Source of the DNA: Thermoplasmata archaeon
GTDB lineage: Archaea; Thermoplasmatota; Thermoplasmata; Lutacidiplasmatales; UBA184
Direction: 5' to 3'
Length of the DNA: 64,000 nt
NCBI GenBank assembly: GCA_022750335.1
Contig: JAKIVX010000007.1
Span: forward strand, 1-64,000
The notes below the pieces were generated by a model. It was given only the letters and a program-made list of their open reading frames with translations. It did not search any database and was not told the origin of the DNA. Position 1 is the stretch's first letter. Every line of letters starts with the position of its first letter. Shown here one piece after another: positions 1 through 7,791 of this stretch. Both the position numbers and the translations under genes were made by a program.

Positions 1-95
1 TCACGGGCACCGGGTCAGGTCCTGACGGGAGCAGCCTTACCGTGACCCATCGACGTCGGCGGGTCAACGGAGCCGAGGGGTGTGTGGGGATTCCG
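1..95 (+). ncRNA. SRP (7S) RNA, 3' part, cut by window start
   Basis: This is the 3' portion of the signal recognition particle RNA. It contains the diagnostic helix 8, with the GGTCAGGTCC strand, a tetraloop and GGGAGCAGCC, which form the SRP54-binding asymmetric loop; CACGG and CCGTG close the stem. The tetraloop reads TGAC, fitting the less common URRC class rather than GNAR. The following G-rich sequence would be the 3' strand of helix 5. The 5' half lies outside the window and the 3' end near 95 is approximate. SRP RNA with SRP19 and SRP54 targets membrane and secreted proteins to the translocon. Confidence 0.85.
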
Positions 96-207
96 TGGAG
101 TTCACTCGGGCGGCAATCCTACTGGCCTAGCACGGCGGACCCGCTCTCGAAAGTAGGGTGAGGGACGTTCGGGATTCGCCCGGGGAGGGGAACTCGTTCG
201 GACGATC

Positions 208-1047
208 TCATGCGCGCGATGAAGAGGCGAGGCACGCCCGGATCAGTTTGCCCGCCTCCGCAACGGCGTCGGCTTGTTCGGGGAGGAACGTCCTTCGGAC
301 CGCGGTGGCGGTGAGGAGGTAGAGTTCGAGCGCCGCGTCGCAGCTCCCGACCACATCTCCCCGAGGAACTCCGAGCGCCGCCCGCTGGGCCGACCGCCAT
401 CGCCCGCCCACCCGACGACCGACGCGTTCCCACAATTCGTTCTCCGTCCCATAGAGGATCCGTCGATGCACTGCCAGGACGATCGCCATGCGATCGGCGA
501 GGAGGTTTCGCTGGACGGCCGCCGTCTCGAGGCTGCCCTCGGCCATCGCGCGGATGAGCTTGATCGCCTCCTCGGCCGACTCGGTGACCTGATCAGCCAC
601 CCACCGATCGCATCGGGAGGCGATCGTCGACCAGCGAAACCGGCGCGCCTCGGCCTGGATCCGGGCCGCCACACCCCGGGGGTCGTAGACCAGCAGCGCG
701 GACCGCCACCCCGGCACGCTCCCACCGACTCGACGGGGGTCCAGGAGACGGCGACGCTCGGCGCGTTCGGTCGTGCGCTCGACGTGGACCTGGAATCCGC
801 CCCGGAGGAGGGTCTGGTGACCGGACCGGCGACCGAGCACCCACATGTCGATGTCCGAGCCCCGGTGGGCCTCGCCCCGGGACCAACTCCCTCCGAGGAC
901 GACCGCGATTGCGCCGCGGTCGGCGAACCGGCGCGCGAGCGTGTCGAAGACGACCCGGCCCCGGAGCTGGTCGGCGATGGTCGCCGGAGGGTTGAGCGCC
1001 CTCCACCTACGGGCGGAGGCGAGCCCGGTTCGCTCGCGCATGCCCAT
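208..1047 (-). CDS. Nucleotidyltransferase-domain protein
   Basis: A 279-residue protein with a pol-beta/MNT-type nucleotidyltransferase motif, GGSWSRGEAHRGSDID, giving the GSxxxG and D-x-D metal-binding residues about 60 residues in. The C-terminal half is helical and Arg/Ala-rich, as in adenylyl/kanamycin-type transferases with a helical substrate domain. The substrate is unknown; candidates are a small molecule, a protein (AMPylation) or a tRNA end. The ORF is open to 1137, but a TATA-like TTAACG near 1085 on this strand favours the ATG at 1047 or the one at 1041. No HEPN partner is seen, so a MNT-HEPN toxin-antitoxin role is not supported. Confidence 0.7.
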   Translation of the reverse strand: MGMRERTGLASARRWRALNPPATIADQLRGRVVFDTLARRFADRGAIAVVLGGSWSRGEAHRGSDIDMWVLGRRSGHQTLLRGGFQVHVERTTERAERRRLLDPRRVGGSVPGWRSALLVYDPRGVAARIQAEARRFRWSTIASRCDRWVADQVTESAEEAIKLIRAMAEGSLETAAVQRNLLADRMAIVLAVHRRILYGTENELWERVGRRVGGRWRSAQRAALGVPRGDVVGSCDAALELYLLTATAVRRTFLPEQADAVAEAGKLIRACLASSSRA

Positions 1048-1142
1048 CCTCTGACGCTCGGAGGTTCCGAGGGGACGCCCCCCGTTAAGCCCTCGGACCC
1101 GGAAGGCGCCGCAGGGCGGCCCGGCGGTCGGAGTCACCGCAA

Positions 1143-1149
1143 TTAAATA
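1143..1149 (+). promoter_or_regulatory. TATA box of the 97-aa gene at 1182
   Basis: TTAAATA in a GC-rich surround, centred about 36 nt upstream of the ATG at 1182, predicts transcription from about 1173 and a very short leader. Confidence 0.6.
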
Positions 1150-1181
1150 GTCGATTCGAGCGTTTCTGCACTACCCAACCG

Positions 1182-1475
1182 ATGCACAGCTACATCGACC
1201 TGTACTTTTCCCCGGACGGAGTCTCCCCGCTCGACATCGCCGACCGACTGCGCGCGACGGCGGGGCTCTCTTTCCTGGTCGGAAACCACGACCTCGCGTT
1301 CGAATGGGACACGGTCGAACAGTTCCGCGCCACGCTCTCCAAGATACACGAGGCCCTCCGGGGTTCCGGGGTCAGCTACCGCGTGGAGACGGTGGCGGAA
1401 GAGTCCGCCTTCGTGGACCCGATCGCCTGGCCTCCGCTCCTGCCCCGGAGCCCCTCGACCCACCCCGGTTTCTGA
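1182..1475 (+). CDS. Small conserved-looking hypothetical protein
   Basis: A 97-residue soluble protein with a normal amino-acid balance. Its N-terminus (MHSYIDLYFSPDGVSPLDIA) and the predicted alpha/beta segments to about residue 72 look like a real compact fold, followed by a Pro-rich tail. I do not recognise the family. The good TATA box upstream and the absence of a better competing frame support it as real. It converges with the thioesterase, leaving 39 nt between the two stop codons. Confidence 0.6.
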   Translation: MHSYIDLYFSPDGVSPLDIADRLRATAGLSFLVGNHDLAFEWDTVEQFRATLSKIHEALRGSGVSYRVETVAEESAFVDPIAWPPLLPRSPSTHPGF

Positions 1476-1514
1476 GGGGTCCCCCACCCCCCCGCTTCCA
1501 CTGGAACCCGAATC

Positions 1515-1967
1515 CTACCAGCCCTCGTCCGCGGGGTCCACGGCCTCGCGCTCGAGCGCCGTGCGAACGGAGGTGGGGATCTCCTTCTTGGTCCCGGATC
1601 GATAATCGAACGATACCACCACGGTCCGCCCCCGAGCCACGACGGTGGGTGGGTCGGTGAGCGTGAACCGGTAGAGGAGGGAGAAGCTGGTGCGGCCGAG
1701 GGGACGGGACGGAGCGATCTCTCCCACCAACGAAGCGCCATACGGAACGGGAGCGAGGTAGCGGCACGTGGCTTCGGCGATGATGATGTCGATCGATGCC
1801 GGGTCGTGAGTAGAGAGGAGAGGGAGGTAGTAGTCGCAGCGCAGGGTTTCCATGTAGGGAAAGTACGCCGCATGGTTCAGGTGGTTGAGGACATCGACAT
1901 CGTGGTAGGGGACGTAGAACGTACGACGGACCGGCCAGGGCCGGGATGAGGAGGAAGGGGCCGTCAT
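1515..1967 (-). CDS. Acyl-CoA thioesterase, 4HBT hotdog family
   Basis: A 150-residue hotdog-fold thioesterase of the 4-hydroxybenzoyl-CoA thioesterase/FadM type. The signature is YHDVDVLNHLNHAAYFPYME, where the acidic/His stretch and Asn-His-x-x-Y segment form the catalytic region; the rest follows the family beta-sheet pattern with a basic/acidic C-terminus. It hydrolyses a CoA thioester; the acyl chain cannot be told. The ORF extends upstream to 2198, but that extension is Pro/Gly-rich and overlaps glyA. The ATG at 1967 sits 27 nt from a TATA box and is therefore probably a leaderless start. Confidence 0.85.
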   Translation of the reverse strand: MTAPSSSSRPWPVRRTFYVPYHDVDVLNHLNHAAYFPYMETLRCDYYLPLLSTHDPASIDIIIAEATCRYLAPVPYGASLVGEIAPSRPLGRTSFSLLYRFTLTDPPTVVARGRTVVVSFDYRSGTKKEIPTSVRTALEREAVDPADEGW

Positions 1968-1989
1968 CGCTCCCTCCACCCTCGTGGTT

Positions 1990-1998
1990 CCTATATGG
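1990..1998 (-). promoter_or_regulatory. TATA box of the thioesterase
   Basis: CCATATAGG on the minus strand, centred 27 nt from the ATG at 1967, matching archaeal TATA-to-start spacing for a leaderless mRNA. Confidence 0.6.
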
Positions 1999-2121
1999 GG
2001 TCGATGGGGTAGGCGGGGGACGGGCTCGGGTCCGTTCGGGTCGGTGCGCAACGTGCCTGGGCCGGAAACAGGTTCCACAGGAAATGGGGGGGTGGGGGCC
2101 GGTCCGCCCGCTCCGGGCGAG

Positions 2122-3414
2122 ATGGCCGCCACCGTGGCCCGCCTCCGTGCCGTGACCCGTCGGCACAGCGCCCGGTTCGAGCACGCGATCCCGCTCATCG
2201 CGAGCGAGAACCTGCTCTCTCCCTACGCCAAGGAACTCCTCATCAGCGACCTCCACTCGCGGTACGCAGAAGGACTCCCCGGCGAACGGTACTACGAGGG
2301 GAACGAGGACGTAGACGAGATCGAGCGGATCTGCCTCGACCTCGCGAAACGCCTGTTCCGCTGTTCGTTCGCGGACGTCCGCCCCACCTCGGGCACGGTC
2401 GCCAACCTGGCCGTACTGAAGGCGCTCACCGAGGTCGGGGACCTGGTCGGCACCAGCCGGCTCGCCGACGGGGCCCACATCTCGAGCGCCGGGTTCGGCG
2501 CGTTCGGCCTGCGCGGCGTGAAACCCCTCTACTACCCTTGGGATGCGGAACGGATGACGATCGACGTCGCGCGGACCCGCGAGGTCCTTCGGGCCGTCCG
2601 TCCCAAGACCTGCCTGTTCGGCCTCTCCCTCTTCCTCTTCCCGATGCCCATCGAGGAGCTCCGACCCACGCTCGAGGAGATCGGCGCGCGCGGTTGGTAC
2701 GACGGGGCTCACGTCCTCGGCCTCATCGCCGGCGGTCAGTTCCAGGACCCGCTGCACGAAGGATGCACCGTCCTCTCGGCCTCGACCCACAAGACGCTCC
2801 CCGGTCCCCAGCACGGGATCCTGCTCGGGCAGACCGAGGACCCCGAGCTGCGGAAGAAGCTCGAGAGCGGAGCCTTCCCCGGCGTGACGAGCAACCATCA
2901 CCTGCACGCGATGGCGGCGCTCGCGGTCAGCCTGGCCGAGCATCTCGAGTTCGGCCGGGAGTACGCGCGCCGGACCGTCCAGAACGCCCAGGCCCTCGCC
3001 CAGGCGCTGCACGAGCGCGGGTTCGACGTGCTCGCCCCCCACCTGGGCTTCACGAAGTCGCACACGATCGCGGTACGGGTGGAGAAAGAAGGCGGAGGGG
3101 AGTCCGTCGCCACTCGCCTCGCCGCCGCGTCCATCATCTCGAACAAGAACCTCCTGCCCGGCGACAAGAGCCCGAAGCATCCGGGCGGGGTCCGCCTCGG
3201 GACCCCCGAGGTCACCCGCGTCGGCATGGGGCCGAAGGAGATGGTCCGAATCGCCGAGCTGTTCGACGACCTCCTGCACCGGGGCAAGGACCCCGTCACG
3301 GTCGCGTCGGCGGCGTCCGAGCTGAAGAGCGGGTTCGCGACCCTCCAGTACTGTTTCGGGGCCGGCGAGGCCGCGTACCGATACTACGACCTGGTGGGGC
3401 GCGACCCGTCCTAG
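2122..3414 (+). CDS. glyA: Serine hydroxymethyltransferase (archaeal type)
   Basis: PLP enzyme of about 430 residues interconverting serine and glycine with a (methano)pterin or folate C1 carrier, in the cytoplasm. Visible features are the N-terminal IPLIASENLLSP, the GxRYYEGN stretch after YAEGLPG, and the PLP-binding lysine in STHKTLPGPQHG (about K224), where the family usually has STTHKTLRGPRGG. The ORF starts at 1984, but the ATG at 2122 gives the normal family N-terminus; an in-frame GTG at 2092 is the alternative. It is divergent from the thioesterase and shares its last 4 nt (CTAG) with the convergent surface-protein gene. Confidence 0.93.
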   Translation: MAATVARLRAVTRRHSARFEHAIPLIASENLLSPYAKELLISDLHSRYAEGLPGERYYEGNEDVDEIERICLDLAKRLFRCSFADVRPTSGTVANLAVLKALTEVGDLVGTSRLADGAHISSAGFGAFGLRGVKPLYYPWDAERMTIDVARTREVLRAVRPKTCLFGLSLFLFPMPIEELRPTLEEIGARGWYDGAHVLGLIAGGQFQDPLHEGCTVLSASTHKTLPGPQHGILLGQTEDPELRKKLESGAFPGVTSNHHLHAMAALAVSLAEHLEFGREYARRTVQNAQALAQALHERGFDVLAPHLGFTKSHTIAVRVEKEGGGESVATRLAAASIISNKNLLPGDKSPKHPGGVRLGTPEVTRVGMGPKEMVRIAELFDDLLHRGKDPVTVASAASELKSGFATLQYCFGAGEAAYRYYDLVGRDPS

Positions 3415-6218
3415 TCGGGCCGTCCCGCGTCCGGTCCGGGGTCTTCCGTCATCTCGCGCCGCGCGGCAGCGGAGCGTTCGAGCGCGTCGGGGTCCAGCAG
3501 GATGAGGGGCGGACCGTCCGCGGAGACGACGAGGCAGAAGCGTGCGACGCCGTCCGGTCCCGTGCGGGCCCCGAGCGTCCCGTCCGCGACAAGCGAGGCG
3601 ACCCAGTCCGGTAATTCCGGGGGAGCGGGCGCGACGCCCCAGCCCGACTCCAGGCCCGCGAGGTCGATCGCCCGCGCGTCCCGGACCAGCGCGATGACCC
3701 GATCCCTCCCTTCGACCAGGCGGCGGAGCTCCTCCTCGGGCGGTCCGTCGTCCCGGGTTTCCACGGCCCGCTTCCGCCGCTGGGCCCAGGCCGTGAATCC
3801 GACCCCGACGGCGCCGACCGGGGCGAGGGTCGCGAGCGAAACGAACGGCGCGCTCAGGAGGGGTGCGCCGGTCGACGCGGGAGGAATGGCGATCGGCCCG
3901 AGGAGCACCGTGCCCGCGGAGTTCGTCTCCGTTACTTCGAGCGATCCTCCGGCCTCGGTGCGCGACGTGTAGTTGACCCAGACGCCGGTCGCCCCGGGGC
4001 CGACGGAGACGACCGGAACGATCGACTCGTTCGACGTACCCCCGCTCTGGAACAGGATGTCCACCGCGGCTCCCAGCGCCGGATTGCCGTACTCATCGGA
4101 GATGCGCCAGAAGGTGCGGTTCGCACGGGTCCCTGCGAGTAGGACCGTCGGGTCGTACAGGTGCAGGTGGGCGAGGTCCGCGACTACGGTGACCTCCCCT
4201 CCGACCGTCCGGTCGAGCAGGCCCGCCCCCTCGAGGCGCACGAGGTACGCGGCGGCGTGGGTCGCGGTGAACGTGAGTGCGAGGCGACCGAGATTCCACG
4301 CCGACGTCGGGATCACAAAAGTTCCCCCGGCGTCCTCGACAAGGGCTCCGACTCCGGAGGCGTTGACCCACACCGGGGTCGGTCCGGTCCCGTCGCTCGT
4401 GGTGAACTCGACGTCGCCGGCCTCGGAAAAGGCGGGAACGGTCGCGCCCTGCAGATCCTCCGCCTGCCACACGACCGCGACCGGAGCGCCGGCCGTGACC
4501 GGCGCAGCCCCGGGGGCCACCACCTCCGCCACCGTCGAGGCCACGGCCGGACCGACCGTCACAAGGGTCGAGGTGCTGGTGAGGGTCCCGAGCGCGTCCA
4601 CCACGGTGAACGAGAGGGTGACGCTCCCGGGCAGTGGGGGCACCCAGGTCATCGAGACGGGACCGTCGGCGTCGAGGACCCCCGTCGCGATCGGGGTCGC
4701 GGTTCCGGAGGCGTTCCACCAGAATCGGAGCGGCACATCGCCCCCCGTAACCTGACTGGAGAGGGAGGTCGGCGCGTCGGCGAGGATCGGGGTGGAAGTC
4801 GCGATCGACGAGAGCGAGAGCGGCGCGACGACAGCCACCGCGAAGGAGGTCGACGCATTCGTTCCCTCGCGATCGATCACCCAGGCCAGGGCCGAGTACG
4901 TGCCGGGGGTGGAGTAGACGGGCGCGAACGTCCAATTGGGCCCGGGCGACGTGGAACAGAGCGGAAGCCCGAACCCGGGCGCCACGCATGCGCGGGCGTA
5001 CGGCGTGGTTCCGGAACCGGGGATGGCCGAAACCCGGATCGAGATCGGACTACCGGAATATCCCGCCGGTAGGCCGGGCGAGAGGTCGATCGCGGGAGGC
5101 GGAGACACGGTGACGGAGGGGAGCGACCCTTCGCCGACGGAGAACGTGTTGGTGAGTTGCACGGTCGGGTCGGCCGTGCCCGGAGACGGGTAGGTGACCG
5201 CACCGGCGCAGGCGAGCGAGACCGTATCCTCGCCCGAGGGGGAGGAGGCGCAGGACCAATCGACCGGAGCCAGTCCGAGTCCTGGTCCGATGAGCGCCGT
5301 GTACGAGTATCCGGCCGCTCCGCTCCCGTCCGCGGTGAACGAGACCGCGCCGCCCGCATCGAGGTACGTCCGGTTCGCATCCCCTCCGGAGAACGCGGTC
5401 GGGACGGCCACGAGAGTGACAACGATCGGCCCGACGGCGAACCGGTTCGTGCCGACCCACGCCGAGGCGGCGACCGAAAGTTGACCCGCCCCCGCGCCCG
5501 GCAGCGCCTCGAGGGTCACGTTCGATCCCGCGCCGGGGCCCACGAACGTCCAGCCGGTTCCCGTGAGGTTCCAGGTGATGTTCGGACTCAGCGGACTCGC
5601 CTCCCCCACCGCATTCACGGCTTGAACGGCCCAACCGACCGGATCGCCCGTGCTCAGGACGCGCGACGTGCCTCCGGGGTTCAGCGTGAGGCCGCCCAGC
5701 TCGGCCACGAGCGTGACGCTGAGCGACGTGCCGTTCGCTACGGTTCGGAGGTCGTACCCGGAAGGGAGCCCCGACGCGGGGGCGACGACGAGGGGCCCGA
5801 ACGACCCGCTTGACGTGATGCATTCCGTCGGGGTGCAGTGCGAGGAAGGGAACACCAGCTGGAGCGCGAACGTTCCATTCGTACCACTGTTCGCTGCTCC
5901 GTCCAACGCCTCGCAGGCGAGCGAGATCGTCGTCCCGGTCGTCCGATTGACGGTCTTCTCATCAGTCGAGTAGTTGTAGGTGAGGTTGAGGCCGGCCGCC
6001 GCGCTCGAGTTCAGCGGTCCCCCCACGACCGTGACGACGCCCGTGTAGGAGGTGGGGATGGAGCTTCCCGCGCAGGCGGCCGAGGACGACGGTGTCGATC
6101 CGCTGGGGGGAGCGACGGAGGCGCCTCCCCCAGTAGCCACGAGGGTCGAGAGGAGCAACAGGCCAAGGATACCCCAGAGGCCGAGGCGAACGGGTCGGAC
6201 GATCCGTAGGACGGACAA
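3411..6218 (-). CDS. Large secreted, C-terminally anchored surface protein
   Basis: About 935 residues from a TTG at 6218 that begins right before a signal sequence (RPVRLGLWGILGLLLLST). The ectodomain is rich in Ser, Thr, Gly, Ala, Val and Pro with N-x-S/T sequons and Ig/PKD-like beta stretches. A membrane helix (about 800-825, FVSLATLAPVGAVGVGFTAW) is followed by QRRKR and a charged cytoplasmic tail of about 110 residues resembling a small alpha/beta or wHTH-like domain. It probably belongs to the S-layer/adhesin repertoire. The ORF-track start at 6380 would overlap alkA and precede the signal peptide, so I reject it. Confidence 0.75.
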   Translation of the reverse strand: MSVLRIVRPVRLGLWGILGLLLLSTLVATGGGASVAPPSGSTPSSSAACAGSSIPTSYTGVVTVVGGPLNSSAAAGLNLTYNYSTDEKTVNRTTGTTISLACEALDGAANSGTNGTFALQLVFPSSHCTPTECITSSGSFGPLVVAPASGLPSGYDLRTVANGTSLSVTLVAELGGLTLNPGGTSRVLSTGDPVGWAVQAVNAVGEASPLSPNITWNLTGTGWTFVGPGAGSNVTLEALPGAGAGQLSVAASAWVGTNRFAVGPIVVTLVAVPTAFSGGDANRTYLDAGGAVSFTADGSGAAGYSYTALIGPGLGLAPVDWSCASSPSGEDTVSLACAGAVTYPSPGTADPTVQLTNTFSVGEGSLPSVTVSPPPAIDLSPGLPAGYSGSPISIRVSAIPGSGTTPYARACVAPGFGLPLCSTSPGPNWTFAPVYSTPGTYSALAWVIDREGTNASTSFAVAVVAPLSLSSIATSTPILADAPTSLSSQVTGGDVPLRFWWNASGTATPIATGVLDADGPVSMTWVPPLPGSVTLSFTVVDALGTLTSTSTLVTVGPAVASTVAEVVAPGAAPVTAGAPVAVVWQAEDLQGATVPAFSEAGDVEFTTSDGTGPTPVWVNASGVGALVEDAGGTFVIPTSAWNLGRLALTFTATHAAAYLVRLEGAGLLDRTVGGEVTVVADLAHLHLYDPTVLLAGTRANRTFWRISDEYGNPALGAAVDILFQSGGTSNESIVPVVSVGPGATGVWVNYTSRTEAGGSLEVTETNSAGTVLLGPIAIPPASTGAPLLSAPFVSLATLAPVGAVGVGFTAWAQRRKRAVETRDDGPPEEELRRLVEGRDRVIALVRDARAIDLAGLESGWGVAPAPPELPDWVASLVADGTLGARTGPDGVARFCLVVSADGPPLILLDPDALERSAAARREMTEDPGPDAGRPD

Positions 6219-6351
6219 CCCCCCTCCGTCCGGTTGCCCCAGGGGGCGACCGCCCGCTCGGACTGGGACGCCGAACCTTAACCGTATCGAATCGGGGTTT
6301 CCCCCTGGAAGGTGGGACGTGGGGGTCTTACGCCGGGCGGCATGGCCCGGC

Positions 6352-7257
6352 GTGTCGGCTCCGACCCGGACGTACCTCACGCCCCCGCGCCTCGCGTCGC
6401 TCCCGGTCGAGCGGCATCAGCTCGAGTATTCGTCCCGTTCGCTCGTCTTTGCCGAGGATGGTCCTAGGATTCTCCGGGCTTGGGGACCTCCAGAGCGGCC
6501 GTGGGTAGTGAGCGTCGAGGCGCGCGGGGGACGGTGGGCCATCGAGGCGTGGGGCGCGGACCCCCCTGAGGCGCGCGCAGCCGTCCGAGCGCTCTTCTCG
6601 CTCGACCATGCGCTCCCGGAATTCTACCGTCTGACCCGACGTGAACCGATCCTCGCCGGAACGGAGCGCCGGTTCCGGGGGCTCCGGATCCCGCGCGACG
6701 CCAGCGTGTACGAGTCCGTGCTCTACGCGATCATCGGCCAGCAACTTTCTGTCCAGGCGGCGCTCTCGATCCAGCGACGACTGTTCGAACAGACCGCTTC
6801 CGTCCTGACGGCCGGCCGGACGGAGGTTCCATCCGTTCCCCCTCCGAAAACGCTCCTCCGACTGGGGGCGGAAGGTCTCCGCGCCACCGGTCTCAGCGGA
6901 GCGAAATCCCGAGCGATCCTCGAACTGGCCGCGGCGCCGTCCACGAGTCCCCTCCGGGAACCGCAGCTCGGGACGATGCCCCTCGATCAGGCGATCGAAC
7001 GCCTGGTCGAGATGCGCGGGGTGGGCCGTTGGACCGCGGAGAACTCGCTCCTGCGCGGGACGGGACGCACCGACGTGTTCGTGGCCGGGGATCTCGGAAT
7101 ACGGGTCGCGCTCGCGGAGAACGGGATCCTTCCGAGGACCGCGCCCGAGGCAGCGGCGCGCGCCTGGGGCGAGAAGTGGTACCCGGGCTGGGGGAGTTAC
7201 GCGACCCTCTATCTCTGGAGAAAGCTCGTCGCGGATCGAAAAGCGCTCGCCGGCTAG
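6352..7257 (+). CDS. alkA: DNA-3-methyladenine glycosylase II (HhH-GPD)
   Basis: About 301 residues. A base-excision-repair glycosylase removing alkylated purines. The HhH-GPD core is clear: YESVLYAIIGQQLSVQAAL, the hairpin-helix-hairpin LVEMRGVGRWTAENSLL and the catalytic aspartate in DVFVAGDLGIR. There is no FeS cysteine cluster, consistent with AlkA rather than Nth/MutY. The N-terminal 110 residues fit the AlkA TBP-like domain. A GTG at 6352 is preferred because the ORF upstream is Pro/Arg-rich and lies over the divergent surface gene. It ends on a CTAG shared with thpR. Confidence 0.87.
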   Translation: MSAPTRTYLTPPRLASLPVERHQLEYSSRSLVFAEDGPRILRAWGPPERPWVVSVEARGGRWAIEAWGADPPEARAAVRALFSLDHALPEFYRLTRREPILAGTERRFRGLRIPRDASVYESVLYAIIGQQLSVQAALSIQRRLFEQTASVLTAGRTEVPSVPPPKTLLRLGAEGLRATGLSGAKSRAILELAAAPSTSPLREPQLGTMPLDQAIERLVEMRGVGRWTAENSLLRGTGRTDVFVAGDLGIRVALAENGILPRTAPEAAARAWGEKWYPGWGSYATLYLWRKLVADRKALAG

Positions 7258-7784
7258 CCCTCGCTCCCTGCGAGTGGGAAGCGCGCGATGGTCCGATGGA
7301 TCGCCCCGGCCGGCTCGAGGCGGCTCTCTACCAACTCGACCGAGGTGACGCGGACGACCTCGGGCGGGCGGTCTCCTGCCTCCGTCCGAAACAGAAGGGC
7401 CGCGCGTTCTCGGTCGCGGGGGGAGCGAACCCGGAACAGCGTGACGTGCGGGACGAACGGGGTGCGGTCCGGGGCTACGCCGACCGACTCGACCACCTCC
7501 CGGACGACGCGGGCGAGGGCCCTGAGTTCCGCCACCCCCCGGGTCACTCCCCGCCAGACGACGCGCGGCCGGTCGACCCCCGGAAATGCGCCGAGTCCTT
7601 CGACGACGAACTCGAAGGGGGCGGTCCGTGCGACGGCCGGGGCCAGCGCTCGGGTCAGCGCCTCTACGGTCCCTTCCGTCACATCCCCGAGGAAGCGCAG
7701 GGTGAGGTGCCCGGTCGCCGCGGCCGTCGAGGGCGATCCTTCCGCGGCGCCTCCGGGCAGGGTCACCGCCACGAACGCGCGCAC
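7254..7784 (-). CDS. thpR: RNA 2',3'-cyclic 3'-phosphodiesterase (2H family)
   Basis: 176 residues with both catalytic HxTx motifs of the LigT/2H phosphoesterase family, HLTLRFLG near residue 26 and HVTLFR near residue 113, and the typical MRAFVAV N-terminus. It hydrolyses 2',3'-cyclic phosphate ends of RNA. It follows the HerA-like ATPase with a 7-nt gap and is likely co-transcribed with it. Its stop overlaps the alkA stop. Confidence 0.88.
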   Translation of the reverse strand: MRAFVAVTLPGGAAEGSPSTAAATGHLTLRFLGDVTEGTVEALTRALAPAVARTAPFEFVVEGLGAFPGVDRPRVVWRGVTRGVAELRALARVVREVVESVGVAPDRTPFVPHVTLFRVRSPRDRERAALLFRTEAGDRPPEVVRVTSVELVESRLEPAGAIHRTIARFPLAGSEG

Positions 7785-7791
7785 GGGGCGG

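Noticed and set aside
208-1047. MNT-HEPN toxin-antitoxin system
   Set aside because: The nucleotidyltransferase motif is present but no HEPN gene adjoins it.
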